Below, in pieces: positions 22,921-34,839 of a DNA stretch of 49,113 nt (the first letter of the stretch is position 1; every line of letters starts with the position of its first letter). This stretch comes from Welwitschia mirabilis. Its lineage: Eukaryota > Gnetophyta > Gnetopsida > Welwitschiales. Where the stretch lies: NCBI GenBank assembly GCA_051453625.1, contig JBOZIK010000001.1, positions 144,681,551 through 144,730,663 of the forward strand. Direction: 5' to 3'. The translations under genes and the position numbers were made by a program. The notes below the pieces were generated by a model. It saw only the letters and a list, made by a program, of their open reading frames with translations. It was not told where the DNA came from and ran no database searches.

Positions 22921-25900
22921 CATACATATTTTAGCATAATTATCTTGATGATGTATTTATTATGTAAAATAATAGTGTTAAAAAATAATATTGACAAAAT
23001 AGGATTTTCATGACCTTAATCATTAACATGCCAATAATGCCTTAATTCCTTAGAAAAAAGTGTGTCGAAAAATTAGATAACATAGCAAACATTTCAAATC
23101 AACTCAATTAAGTATAAAAAGATAAAGGAGTTTTTAAAAAATGACCAATATACTCTAAAATTACAATTTAAGTAAAATATAGAACATAAGAATTAATTAC
23201 CTTAAGTGTAAATGCCACTACTCCAATCAAAGTAAAACTTTATCCTCAATGTTTGAAAGATGAAAGATTGAATGTGAACATAATAAGGAAGGAATTATGT
23301 ATGTCCTAATAATGAGTTAGAAAATAAAATTACTAAAAAGAAATAATGCAATGTATGATTAAATTGAAAAAGATAAATTACAAGCTAATGTAAATGAAAG
23401 ATTATAAATAAAAGATGAAACTTTAGCTGTAATGTCTTGAACTTATAAATCCAAAATGTATGACTACAAGAACTTAGAAATGACTAAAATAGGATGGATA
23501 ATAGATAGTTAATGTAAGAATTTTAAAATGTAGGAGTGAAGGATGAATATGAACTAGTCAGGTTTTGTAGCTTTTTAATGAAGACCTAAGTGTTAAAAAC
23601 TTAAAAAAGGTGATCAAGAATGCCTATGCAAAATACAAATCTATTTGTGCTTGTTAAGACAGTGGCACTAGTTAGGAAGAGTAGTGGAATTGGCTTTATG
23701 AAGAGTTAGGCATTAATTTTTATGTTTTAATCCTAAAACCTAAGGTAATTCATTTACAAGTGCATGATAGTTTAGAATGAAATCTAATTTTATAAAAATA
23801 GGAAGCCGCATTGGTTTTCTAGTAAATTCAAAATACATTATAATAAATCAAGATATAAGTATAATGCATTTATTACAAATGAAAAATATAGATGGAGAAG
23901 GATGAAAGAGTGAGAGATTGAAAATAATTTATCTCAAAGATCTTTTATGAGAAGCCATTCTTTCTAATTTTCCATTCATCTATTCTTGATTTTTGGATAT
24001 CTATTTTTTCTTCTTTATAATATTTTTAATCTTTATTCAAGTCCTCTAAGATTTGGAAACTTCCTTTTAAAAGTCATCACTTGAAGTAGTAAAGGAATGT
24101 TTAGAAGTAATAGAAGGAAGAATAGAAAAGGTGAAGAAGAAAGGACATAAGAGATTTCATCCATAAGTTTCTTTCTCTTTCTTCTTATGGTGGGTGAAGA
24201 GTAGAAAAAACGAGGAGCATGAAATAGAGGAGTAGTTCTTTACTTTTATTCTTGAATTTCTTGGAGATCCCCTAGAATCCAATCTTGATTCTTACACTTA
24301 TCAAGTTGGGTAATCCTTCTAGGATTGATAGTTTTAACGAAGGTTTTATTCCATCACTCAAAGTATAGGATATGAACTAAGGCATTGTAAATTAGGTCTA
24401 AAACTAAGTAAGGGAATGTAATATTACTCTTGTAGACCATATTATTGGCTATAGTAATAAAGAGACATTTGACAACATCAAAAGGTTTCTTATCTTGCTA
24501 ATCCTAATCATGTCAAGGTGACTTTTATAAGCATTAGTTACGTGATATGTGGATAAAATATTTCAAATAATAAACCTAAAAGATACAAGCTGGATCTTGT
24601 AGAAGTATTTGCAAGATAGGGATCATTATCTATTTGGTGCATATTCAACATTAAGAGCAACATAAAAAGATCTAAAAGATTTAGTAAGCATATAAGGAAA
24701 ACTATCATGGTGCTCAATTGTTAACAAGCTTTTACATTATTCAAGGAAATAATAAAAAAAGTTGATTGGATGAAGAAGTAAATTACTTAAATATCATCTC
24801 CATAAATTATTACATTCTTGTATAATTACAAAATAGCCTATAGGATGTAATAGGCATCATATTTATTTAGCAAGTAGTTCCAATTAACTATTTAAATTTG
24901 TCAAGGTAAAAAATTGTAAACAAAGTAAGGAATGATGTAAAGATGTCTTCCTCTAACAAATACATGTTCTTCTACTCATAATAACCTAAAATGATAGAAT
25001 GAAAATTAAAAATGTAAAAATGGAGTGAAAGAAAAACAGACAAATTTACAAAATTAAAACAAGCATATCAATGGACTAAAATGTAAGAGGAAGCCTGGAT
25101 TATACCACAAGGGAGAGTGGGATGTCCAACAAGATGAGTAGATGATGACACTAGTAAGGACAAATTGTGATGCTAGGATATCTCAAAGGCATAAATCAAG
25201 AAAACTTAAGGATGATAGCAGCATGAGGATCATAGGAAAAATAACTTCTCTATGAGGATGGCTTGAAAATCATAGGTTTTATTAAAAAATGGATGAAATG
25301 AGGATCATTGAGTGCCTAGATTTTATCAATGGCTTAGATTAATTTTATCGTGAATCTATACATGAATAGAGGAGTCAAATCATAGAAAAAATAATGTATT
25401 TATTATTGTGCTTTTCCATCAAATAAAAATTAAAAGAGTATGTTTTGGGGCGAATAATGAAAGTAAGTGAAAATGTGATAAAGTAAATGAATGAAATTTA
25501 AAATCTACTATGCATCCTATGAATAAATAAGATAAGATAAATGTAGGACTACGATCTTATTTATTTATATAATTTTGGATGGATGCTTTACCAAGACAAA
25601 GAAAAGTCTAAATTAGTAAGTCTTTAGAACCTCACAACTAGTCAATGAATGTCAAATTTCATTGTTAAAATAAGAAAACAAAAGATCTCTCTAATCCCTC
25701 ATTAATTTCATTCATTTTTCTTCTTTTTTCATGAACATTCAAGTTTTAAGCATTCAATTACATTAAGCATTTAGTGTTGTAATACCTCTTTCCAATAGAT
25801 TTAACATGCTTTACAAGAAGGATTTAGTACTACATTGGTAAGAGATGTCTATATCATAGATGTATATAAATGTATTACAAATGAGTCATTAGAGTCATAT

Positions 25901-26008
25901 TGCTAGCAAGTGTCTATAACCTCAATTCAATTAATTAAACCTATTTAGAAATGATCATGAAAATGTACTAAAGATCTCTAAGATCTTTCTTGATATTTTT
26001 TCTCTTTA

Positions 26009-26011
<3 letters not shown>
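22921..26011 (-). other. 3' internal region of the second Athila-derived element
   Basis: No polymerase domain found in about 3.1 kb. Near 25750-25990 there is a repeated AATGTAG(T/C)(A/C)CTAA-type motif shared with 12600-12790. Nothing else is recognisable. An env-like or long 3' non-coding region, known from Athila elements, would sit here. Confidence 0.45.
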
Positions 26012-26067
<56 letters not shown>

Positions 26068-26088
26068 GTTGTTGTTGTTGTTGTTGTT
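26012..26088. repeat. Compound microsatellite (ATT)n(GTT)n
   Basis: About 18 ATT units followed by 7 GTT units running into the N gap. The repeat probably caused the assembly break. Frames reading poly-Ile or poly-Val here are artefacts. Confidence 0.95.
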
Positions 26089-27082
26089 NNNNNNNNNNNN
26101 NNNNNNNNNNNNNNNNNNNNNNNNNNNNNNNNNNNNNNNNNNNNNNNNNNNNNNNNNNNNNNNNNNNNNNNNNNNNNNNNNNNNNNNNNNNNNNNNNNNN
26201 NNNNNNNNNNNNNNNNNNNNNNNNNNNNNNNNNNNNNNNNNNNNNNNNNNNNNNNNNNNNNNNNNNNNNNNNNNNNNNNNNNNNNNNNNNNNNNNNNNNN
26301 NNNNNNNNNNNNNNNNNNNNNNNNNNNNNNNNNNNNNNNNNNNNNNNNNNNNNNNNNNNNNNNNNNNNNNNNNNNNNNNNNNNNNNNNNNNNNNNNNNNN
26401 NNNNNNNNNNNNNNNNNNNNNNNNNNNNNNNNNNNNNNNNNNNNNNNNNNNNNNNNNNNNNNNNNNNNNNNNNNNNNNNNNNNNNNNNNNNNNNNNNNNN
26501 NNNNNNNNNNNNNNNNNNNNNNNNNNNNNNNNNNNNNNNNNNNNNNNNNNNNNNNNNNNNNNNNNNNNNNNNNNNNNNNNNNNNNNNNNNNNNNNNNNNN
26601 NNNNNNNNNNNNNNNNNNNNNNNNNNNNNNNNNNNNNNNNNNNNNNNNNNNNNNNNNNNNNNNNNNNNNNNNNNNNNNNNNNNNNNNNNNNNNNNNNNNN
26701 NNNNNNNNNNNNNNNNNNNNNNNNNNNNNNNNNNNNNNNNNNNNNNNNNNNNNNNNNNNNNNNNNNNNNNNNNNNNNNNNNNNNNNNNNNNNNNNNNNNN
26801 NNNNNNNNNNNNNNNNNNNNNNNNNNNNNNNNNNNNNNNNNNNNNNNNNNNNNNNNNNNNNNNNNNNNNNNNNNNNNNNNNNNNNNNNNNNNNNNNNNNN
26901 NNNNNNNNNNNNNNNNNNNNNNNNNNNNNNNNNNNNNNNNNNNNNNNNNNNNNNNNNNNNNNNNNNNNNNNNNNNNNNNNNNNNNNNNNNNNNNNNNNNN
27001 NNNNNNNNNNNNNNNNNNNNNNNNNNNNNNNNNNNNNNNNNNNNNNNNNNNNNNNNNNNNNNNNNNNNNNNNNNNNNNNNNN
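26089..27082. other. Assembly gap (994 N)
   Basis: Largest gap in the window, inside the second Athila-derived element downstream of its protease. Comparison with the first element, where the same two landmarks lie about 0.75 kb apart, suggests that little is missing, but a pol fragment here cannot be excluded. Confidence 0.9.
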
Positions 27083-27824
27083 GAAAAAAACTATGAAATT
27101 TCAACTAAGCTTTAAAAATATAAAAGATCTCTTTATTCATGAATTAAATAAGAGACCATTAACCAGGATCAATAAGTCTCATGAACTCATAAGATGATGG
27201 AAGGCATATATGAGATTTACATGATGAGGGGTTAAATGGAGCTAACTTAAATAGGTGAATGTGGCTAAGATATCAAATAGATAACTGGAAATGATTAGGG
27301 TTTTATATGAAAAGAGAATTCTTATACACATAAGGATTTACTATAGTTTGATCCAATCATCTTAAAACTATAGTAGGTAAATCCATTTTAAATTCATTTG
27401 ATAAATCCAAATTAAATTCACAAGATTGGTGTGTAGTCATAGGTGAAGTTGGAAACTTAAAATCATAAGTATAACAAGGTTGATCAAGTAATGATATAGG
27501 CTCAGAAATGTTGTTATGAAAAGACTCCATACATGAGTTGAAAGATTCAAAAAAGGTATAAGGATAATACTCACTAAGGTTCAAACATTTCAAGTCATAA
27601 GAGAATCATTCTATTCTTTTGGCTTACTTAACTAATAGTTGAACATAGATGACTTAGAAATCAATGAATTAAGAGGTTCAATATCAAAGAAATATCTAAG
27701 ATCTTTTAGGGATAAGTCCATATCACAAAAAGGATAATTATTAAGTGAATCATAATCAATGAGAAAGAGAAAACATTTTTCTCATTGGAAGAAGGATTAA
27801 GATCATTAAGACTTTCAACAAATT
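27083..27824 (-). other. Post-protease region of the second Athila-derived element
   Basis: Contains a 78-codon open frame on the - strand (27357-27593) that directly follows the protease in direction. It matches no RT motif I know and may be the decayed Athila linker. No other coding signal. Confidence 0.4.
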
Positions 27825-28425
27825 TTACTCCTTATAAATCATTAGTTTCTTCATGGTCTTTAAGATGTTTGACTTAATAGTCATGTTATTAAAGGAAATA
27901 TTTATAAGACCATTTCTATAATTGATAAGAGAATTAAAATTAGGAAGAAAATATCTTCCCAAGATAATAGGAAAGATATGGCTTCTAGCATTTTTCATCT
28001 CTAAAACTATAAAATTTATAGAAATGTAACAATTTCTTACTTTGATAATGACATGTTCTACTATGCCTAAAGGTACTTCCAAATAATAATTGTAATTGGA
28101 TTTTTGTATCTTTGAGATCATTCAAACCAAGTTTCTTCAAGATCTATAAGGTAAAAGATTGATATTAGTTTTAAGATCTAACAAGCCTTATTGAAAGTTT
28201 GTTTTTCCAATAGTAAACGCTATTATAGGACATCTTAGATATTTGTATTTTAGAGGGATTTAGTTTTGAATCATAGTAGTACTTTCTTAAGCAAGGAAAA
28301 CCTTACTTTTCACATTCATGCTTATTTTAGCACTACATAGATTTTTTAAGAATTTAGCATAAGAAAGGACTTGTTTAATATCTTCTAAAAGAGGAATATT
28401 GATCTTCACTTCCTTAAAAATTTAT
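27825..28425 (-). pseudogene. Athila-type aspartic protease (retropepsin) fossil
   Basis: Best preserved Athila domain here. From about 28425 on the - strand: KEVKINIPLLEDIKQV, SYAKFLKNLCSAKISMNV, PLKYKYLRCP, the active-site block LLDLKTNINLLPY (family form LLDLGASVNLLPYSVY), then, in a 98-codon open frame ending at 27825, VPLGIVEHVIIKV, FIVLEM, IFPIILGRYFLPNFNSLINY and ISFNNMTIKSNI. The second half matches the family ILGRPFL flap and the LI....G.l.l.f....... end closely. The LG-A of the active site is changed to LK-T and there are stops before the open part, so it is inactive. Retropepsin would normally process Gag-Pol in the particle. Confidence 0.85.
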
Positions 28426-30851
28426 AGTGATTCTTATTACTTCTTGACCAAGTTATTTTTTCTAACTTTTTGAGGAGAGGGTAGGGGTTCCTTGTAAGTT
28501 GAAAAAAGTTCTTTGTATTCATGTTTTTCCTCTACCTTTTCCTTATTCTTATGCTCATGTTATTATATTTCTTCTTGTTAGGGTTGTTTTGTTTCTATCT
28601 CTTTGTTGATTTGACTTTTACTTCCCAAATATATGACCTTTATTTTCTTATTTTTTTATTTTCTATTAATTTAAAACCACCACAATTAGGATTATGTATA
28701 GCAGGAAGCTTTTCCTTCTCACATTAGTTAAGTGATGTAAGAATATATGTGGTGGTTTAACTTAGATGATGCATTCCTTGCTTTAATTTTTGTAATGTGG
28801 AGGAGTTTTAATGATTGAACTATTATTGTAATGCAGTAATGTTATGTTGATCTTTCATGAACTTATGAAGTGTGGTCTCTAAAAAGTTGGAATTTGGAGG
28901 GGGATTTGAATTCTTAAATTGACTAGTTAAGAATTAGATATGTTTCATGAAAAGTTTGGATGGTTTCTTAATCCAAGATTGTATGTGTCAAAGTATAAAT
29001 AATTTGTTACTTTAGTTTTTTATTATTGTCCTATAGTGTTAACTTGTTCTTTTAATACTCTTTGGAACATGGAAATGTATGGATAATTTGAAGTATCCAC
29101 ATGATAGATGTTGCAATCAGAAGTTCTAGTTACAAGCTTAGGGTTAATACTAAGGGTTTTAAATTTTTTAGATAGCTTATTCAACTTCTAGTTAATCTTA
29201 GTGTTATTAGGGATTTTGAAGATATTAGTGGATCTAATAAGATTTTGTGGTCTTGTTGGATTATTATGTTTCTCCCAATTCTTAGAACTTTTAGATATTA
29301 TCTCAAGAAAATACTAAGCTTCGTCAATATCAATGTCTAAAAAGGTTTTCCTATACATCATCTTTACAAGTTACCTATGATTAGATGAAAGTCCTTCATA
29401 AAAAACCTTATGACTCTTCCTTGATCAAAGCCGTATTATGGGAATTTAAGAAGTAGATTCTTGAATTTATCTAAGGTGTAGGAAAATGTTTCACTATCCT
29501 TTTGTTGGAATTTCATGATTTCCCTTCTGATGGCACTGGTCTTATGACTATAAAAACGTTTCTTATGAATGCTTAGTTGATTTTAGCACATGTAGTAATT
29601 GAAATAGGATTTGATATGTAAATCCAATATTTTACCTTCGCTTTAAGGGAAAAGGGAATAATATCAATCTAAGTATGTTGGATGTGTTTGAATTCTAAGG
29701 GATTATAGAAAGAACATACTCAAAGTTATTCGAATATAAATAGAATCATTAGACCTTAAACCATGAAAAGATGAAATAAGTTAAATTAATTATAGATTAA
29801 AGTTAATTCTTTTGGCATTAAAAGGTTAACAATGCAACAATATGTACCTAAACATTAAGATTAAATAAGGTTACTTGTAGATTTATTATGGCTTTACTAA
29901 GGTCTCTCTTGTAACTAGCCTCCAAGGTTTCTATCCATATTGGATATAATAGGAATTCAATGTAAACTACCATTAAAAATTTGTTTCTAGTTCATAAAAT
30001 GTAAGAAAATAGTCAAGGTAACTCACATTTTTGTAACCACACAGTAAGTGAAGAGGTTCAAGTTTCTGTAAATGTGAACTTTTTAAAAGATAAAGATAAC
30101 TTGACACAATAAGCTAATGGTTCCAGGAAGGGAAGATAATGGTAGAAATAAGATGGTATAAAATCATTTTGAAAAAAATAATACTAAGGATTTTCAAAAA
30201 ATTAATAGTCTAATATGAAGGATCAATACAGTTGACTTAAAAAAAAGACTAAGTAAATATTTTAGTAAGTACTAATGTAATAATAAAAAATACAACATGA
30301 TTCAATGCAAGAAATTAAAATTACAAAAATAAAAATTGCAAGTACTAAAGCACTTTTCCAATATTTATACTAATGAATTCCTCCTTTTAAAATCTATCTT
30401 TAAGTACCTGCTAAGAAAGTCACCTAAGATAGAAAAAGGAAGAAAAGAGGAAAGATATGATAGAGAGAAATAATGGATAGAAGAATGAATGTTTTTTGTT
30501 ATTTTCTTATTATCTTTTCTTTAGAACCTATAAAAGATCAGCCACTACAATAAAATTTAATATACTATCTAGATAATTTCTTATAAGAAAAGAAAGAAAA
30601 AAAAAAGAGATAAAAATAAAAACTAAAAGGATAAGAAGAAAAAATTAAAAAAAAAAAGTCACTAGATTAGATTCCATCAATTAAGTATGAGGCATGATTA
30701 ACACCAATCCACTAGTGATAATAATAAAAAGAAAAGAGAACTAAAAAGAAATTAATATAGAAAAAACTAAAAAAAGAAAAGAAAACAAAAAACTAAAAAT
30801 AATATATAAAGGTAAATGTTGTATGTTTCCCACTATAATAACTCCAAAAAG
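28426..30851 (-). pseudogene. Athila-type gag fossil and leader
   Basis: A gag core is readable on the - strand at about 29570-29270. KRFYSHKTSAIRREIMKFQQ, DSETFSYTLDKFKNLLLKFP and YGFDQGRVIRFFMKD follow the plant Ty3/gypsy gag pattern (K.....t..lr.eI..F.Q...E....a..rfk.ll...P.hg......i..Fy.Gl). Further on, the frame shifts but keeps ILTKLS- and KNWEKH-like remnants. The part near the 5' LTR (29900-30850) is A/T-rich with purine runs at 30590-30660 and 30720-30810 and no coding signal; it is probably the untranslated leader. Confidence 0.7.
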
Positions 30852-31077
30852 CTACTCATGGTGAAATCTGATTATGCTTCTATCCATCGTCAATGTATGA
30901 TAAATGAAATGATCGTCCTAGGAATACAAATATTGCATGGTCAACCCAAAAATTTACTAATAATACTAGAACTTTCATTTCTAGTATAGTCCTAGTATCA
31001 TTCTTCTACAAAGATAGATAATAAAAGTTATTAGTTAAGTAAGCATAATAGTAAAAAGTAATAAAAAGTGAAATGTC
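30852..31077 (-). repeat. Last ~226 bp of the 5' LTR of the second Athila-derived element
   Basis: Direct match to 21839-22065: CTACTCATGGTGAAATCTG, the TAGTATAGTCCTAGTATCATT block, and AGTAAGCATAATAGTAAA. It stops abruptly at about 31077, at the LTR position where the + strand fragment 934-1819 also stops. Confidence 0.75.
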
Positions 31078-31664
31078 ATATCTAGAGTTTTGTTAAGGTT
31101 AAAAAATCATCTTAGTCATTTACACAAATAACTAAATATTGAAAATTTAACAATAATAGATAACTTACATGTCCAGTTATTAAAAAAATAATAATATCTG
31201 TAATAAAAGTGATACTAAAACTAAAAATATTTGCATGATATTACTTTAGAATTTATTGCAAAAATAACTTGGAGTTATTACTTTTATTAGTTAAATTTAA
31301 AGACTAAATTAATTGTGAAATTTACTATTATTTATGCATGATTTCTATTGATACAATTTAACATTGGATTACTTGACTTATCTTTGGAAATTATCTTCCG
31401 CTTGATATATATAGATTTCTCTCAATTATGTTTTATTCATGTAATAGTAATGATATATGATCTAAAGTAAATGTTCATGTTATTTATCTCATGTAGCTTA
31501 ATTTAATTGTCAGAAATTATTATACTATTATTTACACCCAGTGGCTAGACATGGAAAGGAAGGGTTAAGGGATTCTAAACAACTTGTAGAAGCCTAAACC
31601 TTACTGTCAGTATTGATGTTAATTTCTATTATAAAAACCTAAATTCCCCTTATTATTAGAGTTA
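31078..31664. other. AT-rich sequence with no recognised gene
   Basis: Unrelated to the LTR that ends at 31077 and outside the inverted repeat arm that begins at about 31665. No coding signal. Confidence 0.45.
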
Positions 31665-33604
31665 TACCTTGTGTTGCCATATGTGTGTTGATGTTTGCAT
31701 ATAATATTATAGTCTTTTAACAGTATCTTATGAGAATTTTCTAAGAGTTTGTAGGGTCTATGTCTTATGTAATCTAGTTTTGTAAACCTTAGAATCCTAA
31801 TCTACCTTCTTGCTAATCGATTGTAATTGAGTCTTGTTGGCTAGTACTTTTATAAGCCTTACATATGAGTATCTTATTTGACTGTTGACCTGTGTTATGT
31901 GATATTAAATTATGAAATATAAAACTAACTAGGGTAACCATCTGTATGGACTTCAGGGAGTGTAACTATCTATTGGAATTCCTAAGGCATTAGGACCTAA
32001 TTGCCAGAGAAAAAAGAAAAAATACATGCACAACTTATATGACTAAAACACCCTCCTGATAGGATGCATTTGGATTATTGGAATATGTAATGTGGATAAC
32101 CATAAAGAAGTCAACATAAATTGAGGAAAGATCTTAGTTGTGTCTCCTTGATGTGTAACCCTTTACCTTGTTTGAAATCCTTCCTTTCCATCCTATTCCT
32201 TGTCATGGGTCATACTAGGAACTATAGTGGAATACAGTTATCACACCATCTATATGTGTGTAGGAATGAATGCAAGAAAAATGTAAAAAAGATCTAGTGG
32301 ATGCAAATCTGTTGTTGCCTGTGTATGTTCTTCAATTATTATATAGATATTATATGGACAATCTATACTTTAGTTACTACTTTTGCATGTTTATCAGATG
32401 TACTTAGATAGAAGGAATAGCCTATTTTAGTTGTTATGTTATAGTTTTATACAATAAAACAATTCTCCTTTCCTTGAATATTATAGCTATTGGTGAACTT
32501 TCATTGATTTATTATTCTTCCTTAGAAATCAAACGTTTTATTTTAATTAACTATAGCAAACGGCTTAATATGATGCATATAATTAGTTATGTTATTATTC
32601 AAACATCAGTAAACATCTTGTTAATCCTTGAAATTATCATGTATACATGTGTCTTAAAGTTAGTTTATATTAAAACACATCTTGTTTATCTTTTTTAATA
32701 GATAACTTATTGAAGTTTTCTCTAGTGTTCTTAATAATTTATTTTAATAAAGTTATAGCAACTTTAGTTAACTTAGCTTGTCTAAAGGATAAAATACCTT
32801 TCATTAAATATGACAAGAAAATAAATGAATATTTGGAAGATCAACATATAAAAATGTATTTTCTCTTTGAGAATTATATAAATATATGTATGTTCCTTAA
32901 AGTTATCATGTAGTTACACTAATACATAATTAGTTTATCTCTAATAGCTACCAGTTATAAGTATTACTTATTATATTACATAAATTATTTCTAAGTGAAC
33001 ATGAAGTATAACTGATTAAGTTGAGATGGTATTTAATACAAGGTCTTGAGTTCGAGTCTAGTTAGGTGAAATTTTTCCCATTTAACTTATTTATAGTTTT
33101 TTAATCATACATGACTTAGACACAAAAAGTTAGAAGGACGTTGACTTGTACTTATTCATGCACTCCATTTATCATTCTTTTCTTTGTGTCATAATTTCCT
33201 TCCTTAGGCTACCACCACATTTACTTTAGAAATATTTTAAAATGTATTTTAAGTCTTTTGATTTTTTTTGACCACCTCTCTCCTTTCATAGTCGCTTCCT
33301 TTCTATGAATCTAGCACCCGTTTGTTATGTACAAGGCCTAATAAGCCATCTCTAATGGTGCTTGTCTTTACCTTTTCCCATGGTGTTTCTTGCATCTTTT
33401 TGCACTGTATTCCTCCATCCTCTTGTGTATGTTATAGGTGTGCCCCTCATTTGTTCTTCAGTTGTGCTATCCCTTCATCCATGTCTCCCTTTTCTTACAT
33501 CTACCTCTGTTGCATCCTTAAGAGCACTGCCTACATCATGTCTGCCACACCTGGCCCTCATCCTTACATGCACTATGGACCTTTTTACTTGTGCTCTTAA
33601 TGCT
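31665..33604 (+). repeat. Right arm of the ~2 kb inverted repeat
   Basis: Partner of 3035-5180, gap-free and therefore the better copy. It begins near TGTGTTGCCATATGTGTG, has TTTTATAAGCC near 31848-31858, passes the tRNA-like block at 33010-33070 and ends in a GC-richer part (33320-33600). In that part a + strand open frame corresponds residue by residue to a - strand frame in the left arm (shared PPSSC, ILKSTAYI/ILKSTVCI and ATPG motifs). The resemblance follows from nucleotide homology and is weak evidence of coding. Confidence 0.75.
33010..33070 (+). ncRNA. tRNA/SINE-like Pol III promoter remnant (right copy)
   Basis: GTTCGAGTC at 33050-33058 fits the Pol III B-box core GWTCRANNC exactly. 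The A-box position TGATTAAGTTG (33013-33023) is one change from consensus, which the left copy retains. Spacing is about 37 bp. Together the two copies imply an ancestor with both boxes. No cloverleaf or acceptor stem was seen, so a SINE head or tRNA-derived insertion is likelier than a tRNA gene. Confidence 0.4.
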
Positions 33605-33874
33605 AGTATAGCACCTATAGTAGTGATACGTGCCCCTAGGCATAATGGTGACAAATGGTAGAGTCAGTGCAGGTCAGGATGGTGCCGACTGTTAGGGCAA
33701 TGCCAACTATCAAGGCAACGCCAGAAAACCAAGTGCCTAAAAGATCAAAAAAAAATGTTGAGCATTTCTCCATTTTCAATAACCCATTAGAATCTCTCAA
33801 ACGCAGATCCCCAATTGGCAAAAAACTCAGACAGTGAAAAAAAAGCTCCTTAATATATCAATTAATAGGGGTTC

Positions 33875-33880
33875 TATAAA
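33875..33880 (+). promoter_or_regulatory. Candidate TATA box upstream of Tat element A
   Basis: TTCTATAAAGCTC lies in the region expected to be the 5' LTR, about 1.4 kb before gag. It resembles the TATATAAAGG in the downstream LTR at 44760, although the surroundings do not align. Confidence 0.4.
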
Positions 33881-34839
33881 GCTCTGGGAAGAAAGGTCAA
33901 GGCATTTAGAAGATTTGAGAGTTGCATAGACACAACAAAAGATAGCAGATTGAGAGGAGGGGAGATCAGATCTTGAACACTAGCCAAAAAAACACCACAG
34001 AGAGCACAACGTGACTGCAATAGGCCAAAAAATGGGAGAAATCACTGCATCAAAGCAAAAAAAAACTGCAGTGTAGGAAGAAAAGGCAATAGAAGGAAAT
34101 AAACAGAGAAAAACAATCGCTAGAGGGAAAAGAGGCAAATGAAAAAAAAGGCAAAGTGAAACCAAAGCACAGACCACACAGGCAGAGCATCGAAAAAACA
34201 ACAAAGCTAGGTGCAGAGAGAGGCATCATCGAAACAATCATCGACACAAGCGCAGGTGCACAATAGGTAGCTGATGGAAGTGCATAGGCATGCATGGAAG
34301 CAGCGTAAGTGAAGTGCACAGTTGCAGAAGCCGGCATCGATAAGGTAAAGCAACAAGAGAAGGAGAGAAACGGGAGTGCAGAAACAGAGGAATAAAGAAA
34401 AAAAATCTAGGTTTTTTTTTAATTTTTTAAAAAAGAATTTTTTCTATTTTCTTTTTTTTGGTTTAAGAAAGGGGCATTTAAACATTTTTCTTTTAAGTTA
34501 TACATTTGAATGTTTTTTTAAAAAACCTTAGAAAAATAATTTTTACATCTTATGTTTACATCTTAGATAGAAGGTTTCTTTTAAAACTATTAATTAGGAT
34601 TACATCTTATGTTTACCGAAAAAATAATTTTTTTAATTTTGAAAAAAAACTTCCCCCCCTTTTTGTAAGTCTATTAAAATAAAAAAAACCACAAAAATTT
34701 CTATATTTTGAAAAAAATATTTCATTGGATTTTTATCATTATTAATTCCTAGATCTTTAGATTAGAACTCAATTATATGCATTTAATTTTCACTTTAGGC
34801 AAAAATCTTACGTCTAAAATAAATTGTAAGAAAATGTCA

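Larger units (their letters stand above)
21839..31077 (-). mobile_element. Second Athila-derived element with gag-protease, split 5' LTR
   Basis: On the - strand: 226 bp of 5' LTR end (30852-31077), gag (recognised at 29270-29570), protease (27825-28425), a non-coding 3' region with a 994-N gap, then a full 3' LTR (21839-22920). No reverse transcriptase, RNase H or integrase is visible in the readable parts. The rest of the 5' LTR is not at 31078 onward; it occurs in opposite orientation at 934-1819. It shares an internal block with the first Athila-derived element (25750-25990 with 12600-12790), and the two have similar architecture but different LTRs. Confidence 0.7.

Noticed and set aside
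26012-26088. Poly-Ile/poly-Val coding region
   Set aside because: It is an (ATT)n(GTT)n microsatellite running into a gap.
33010-33070. A genuine tRNA gene
   Set aside because: Only the two promoter boxes are tRNA-like; no acceptor stem, anticodon arm or cloverleaf could be drawn.
33636-34337. Several 60-95 codon frames on both strands
   Set aside because: They overlap in different frames, are low in complexity (Ser, Phe, Leu, Cys), and lie in the putative LTR/leader with no recognisable domain.
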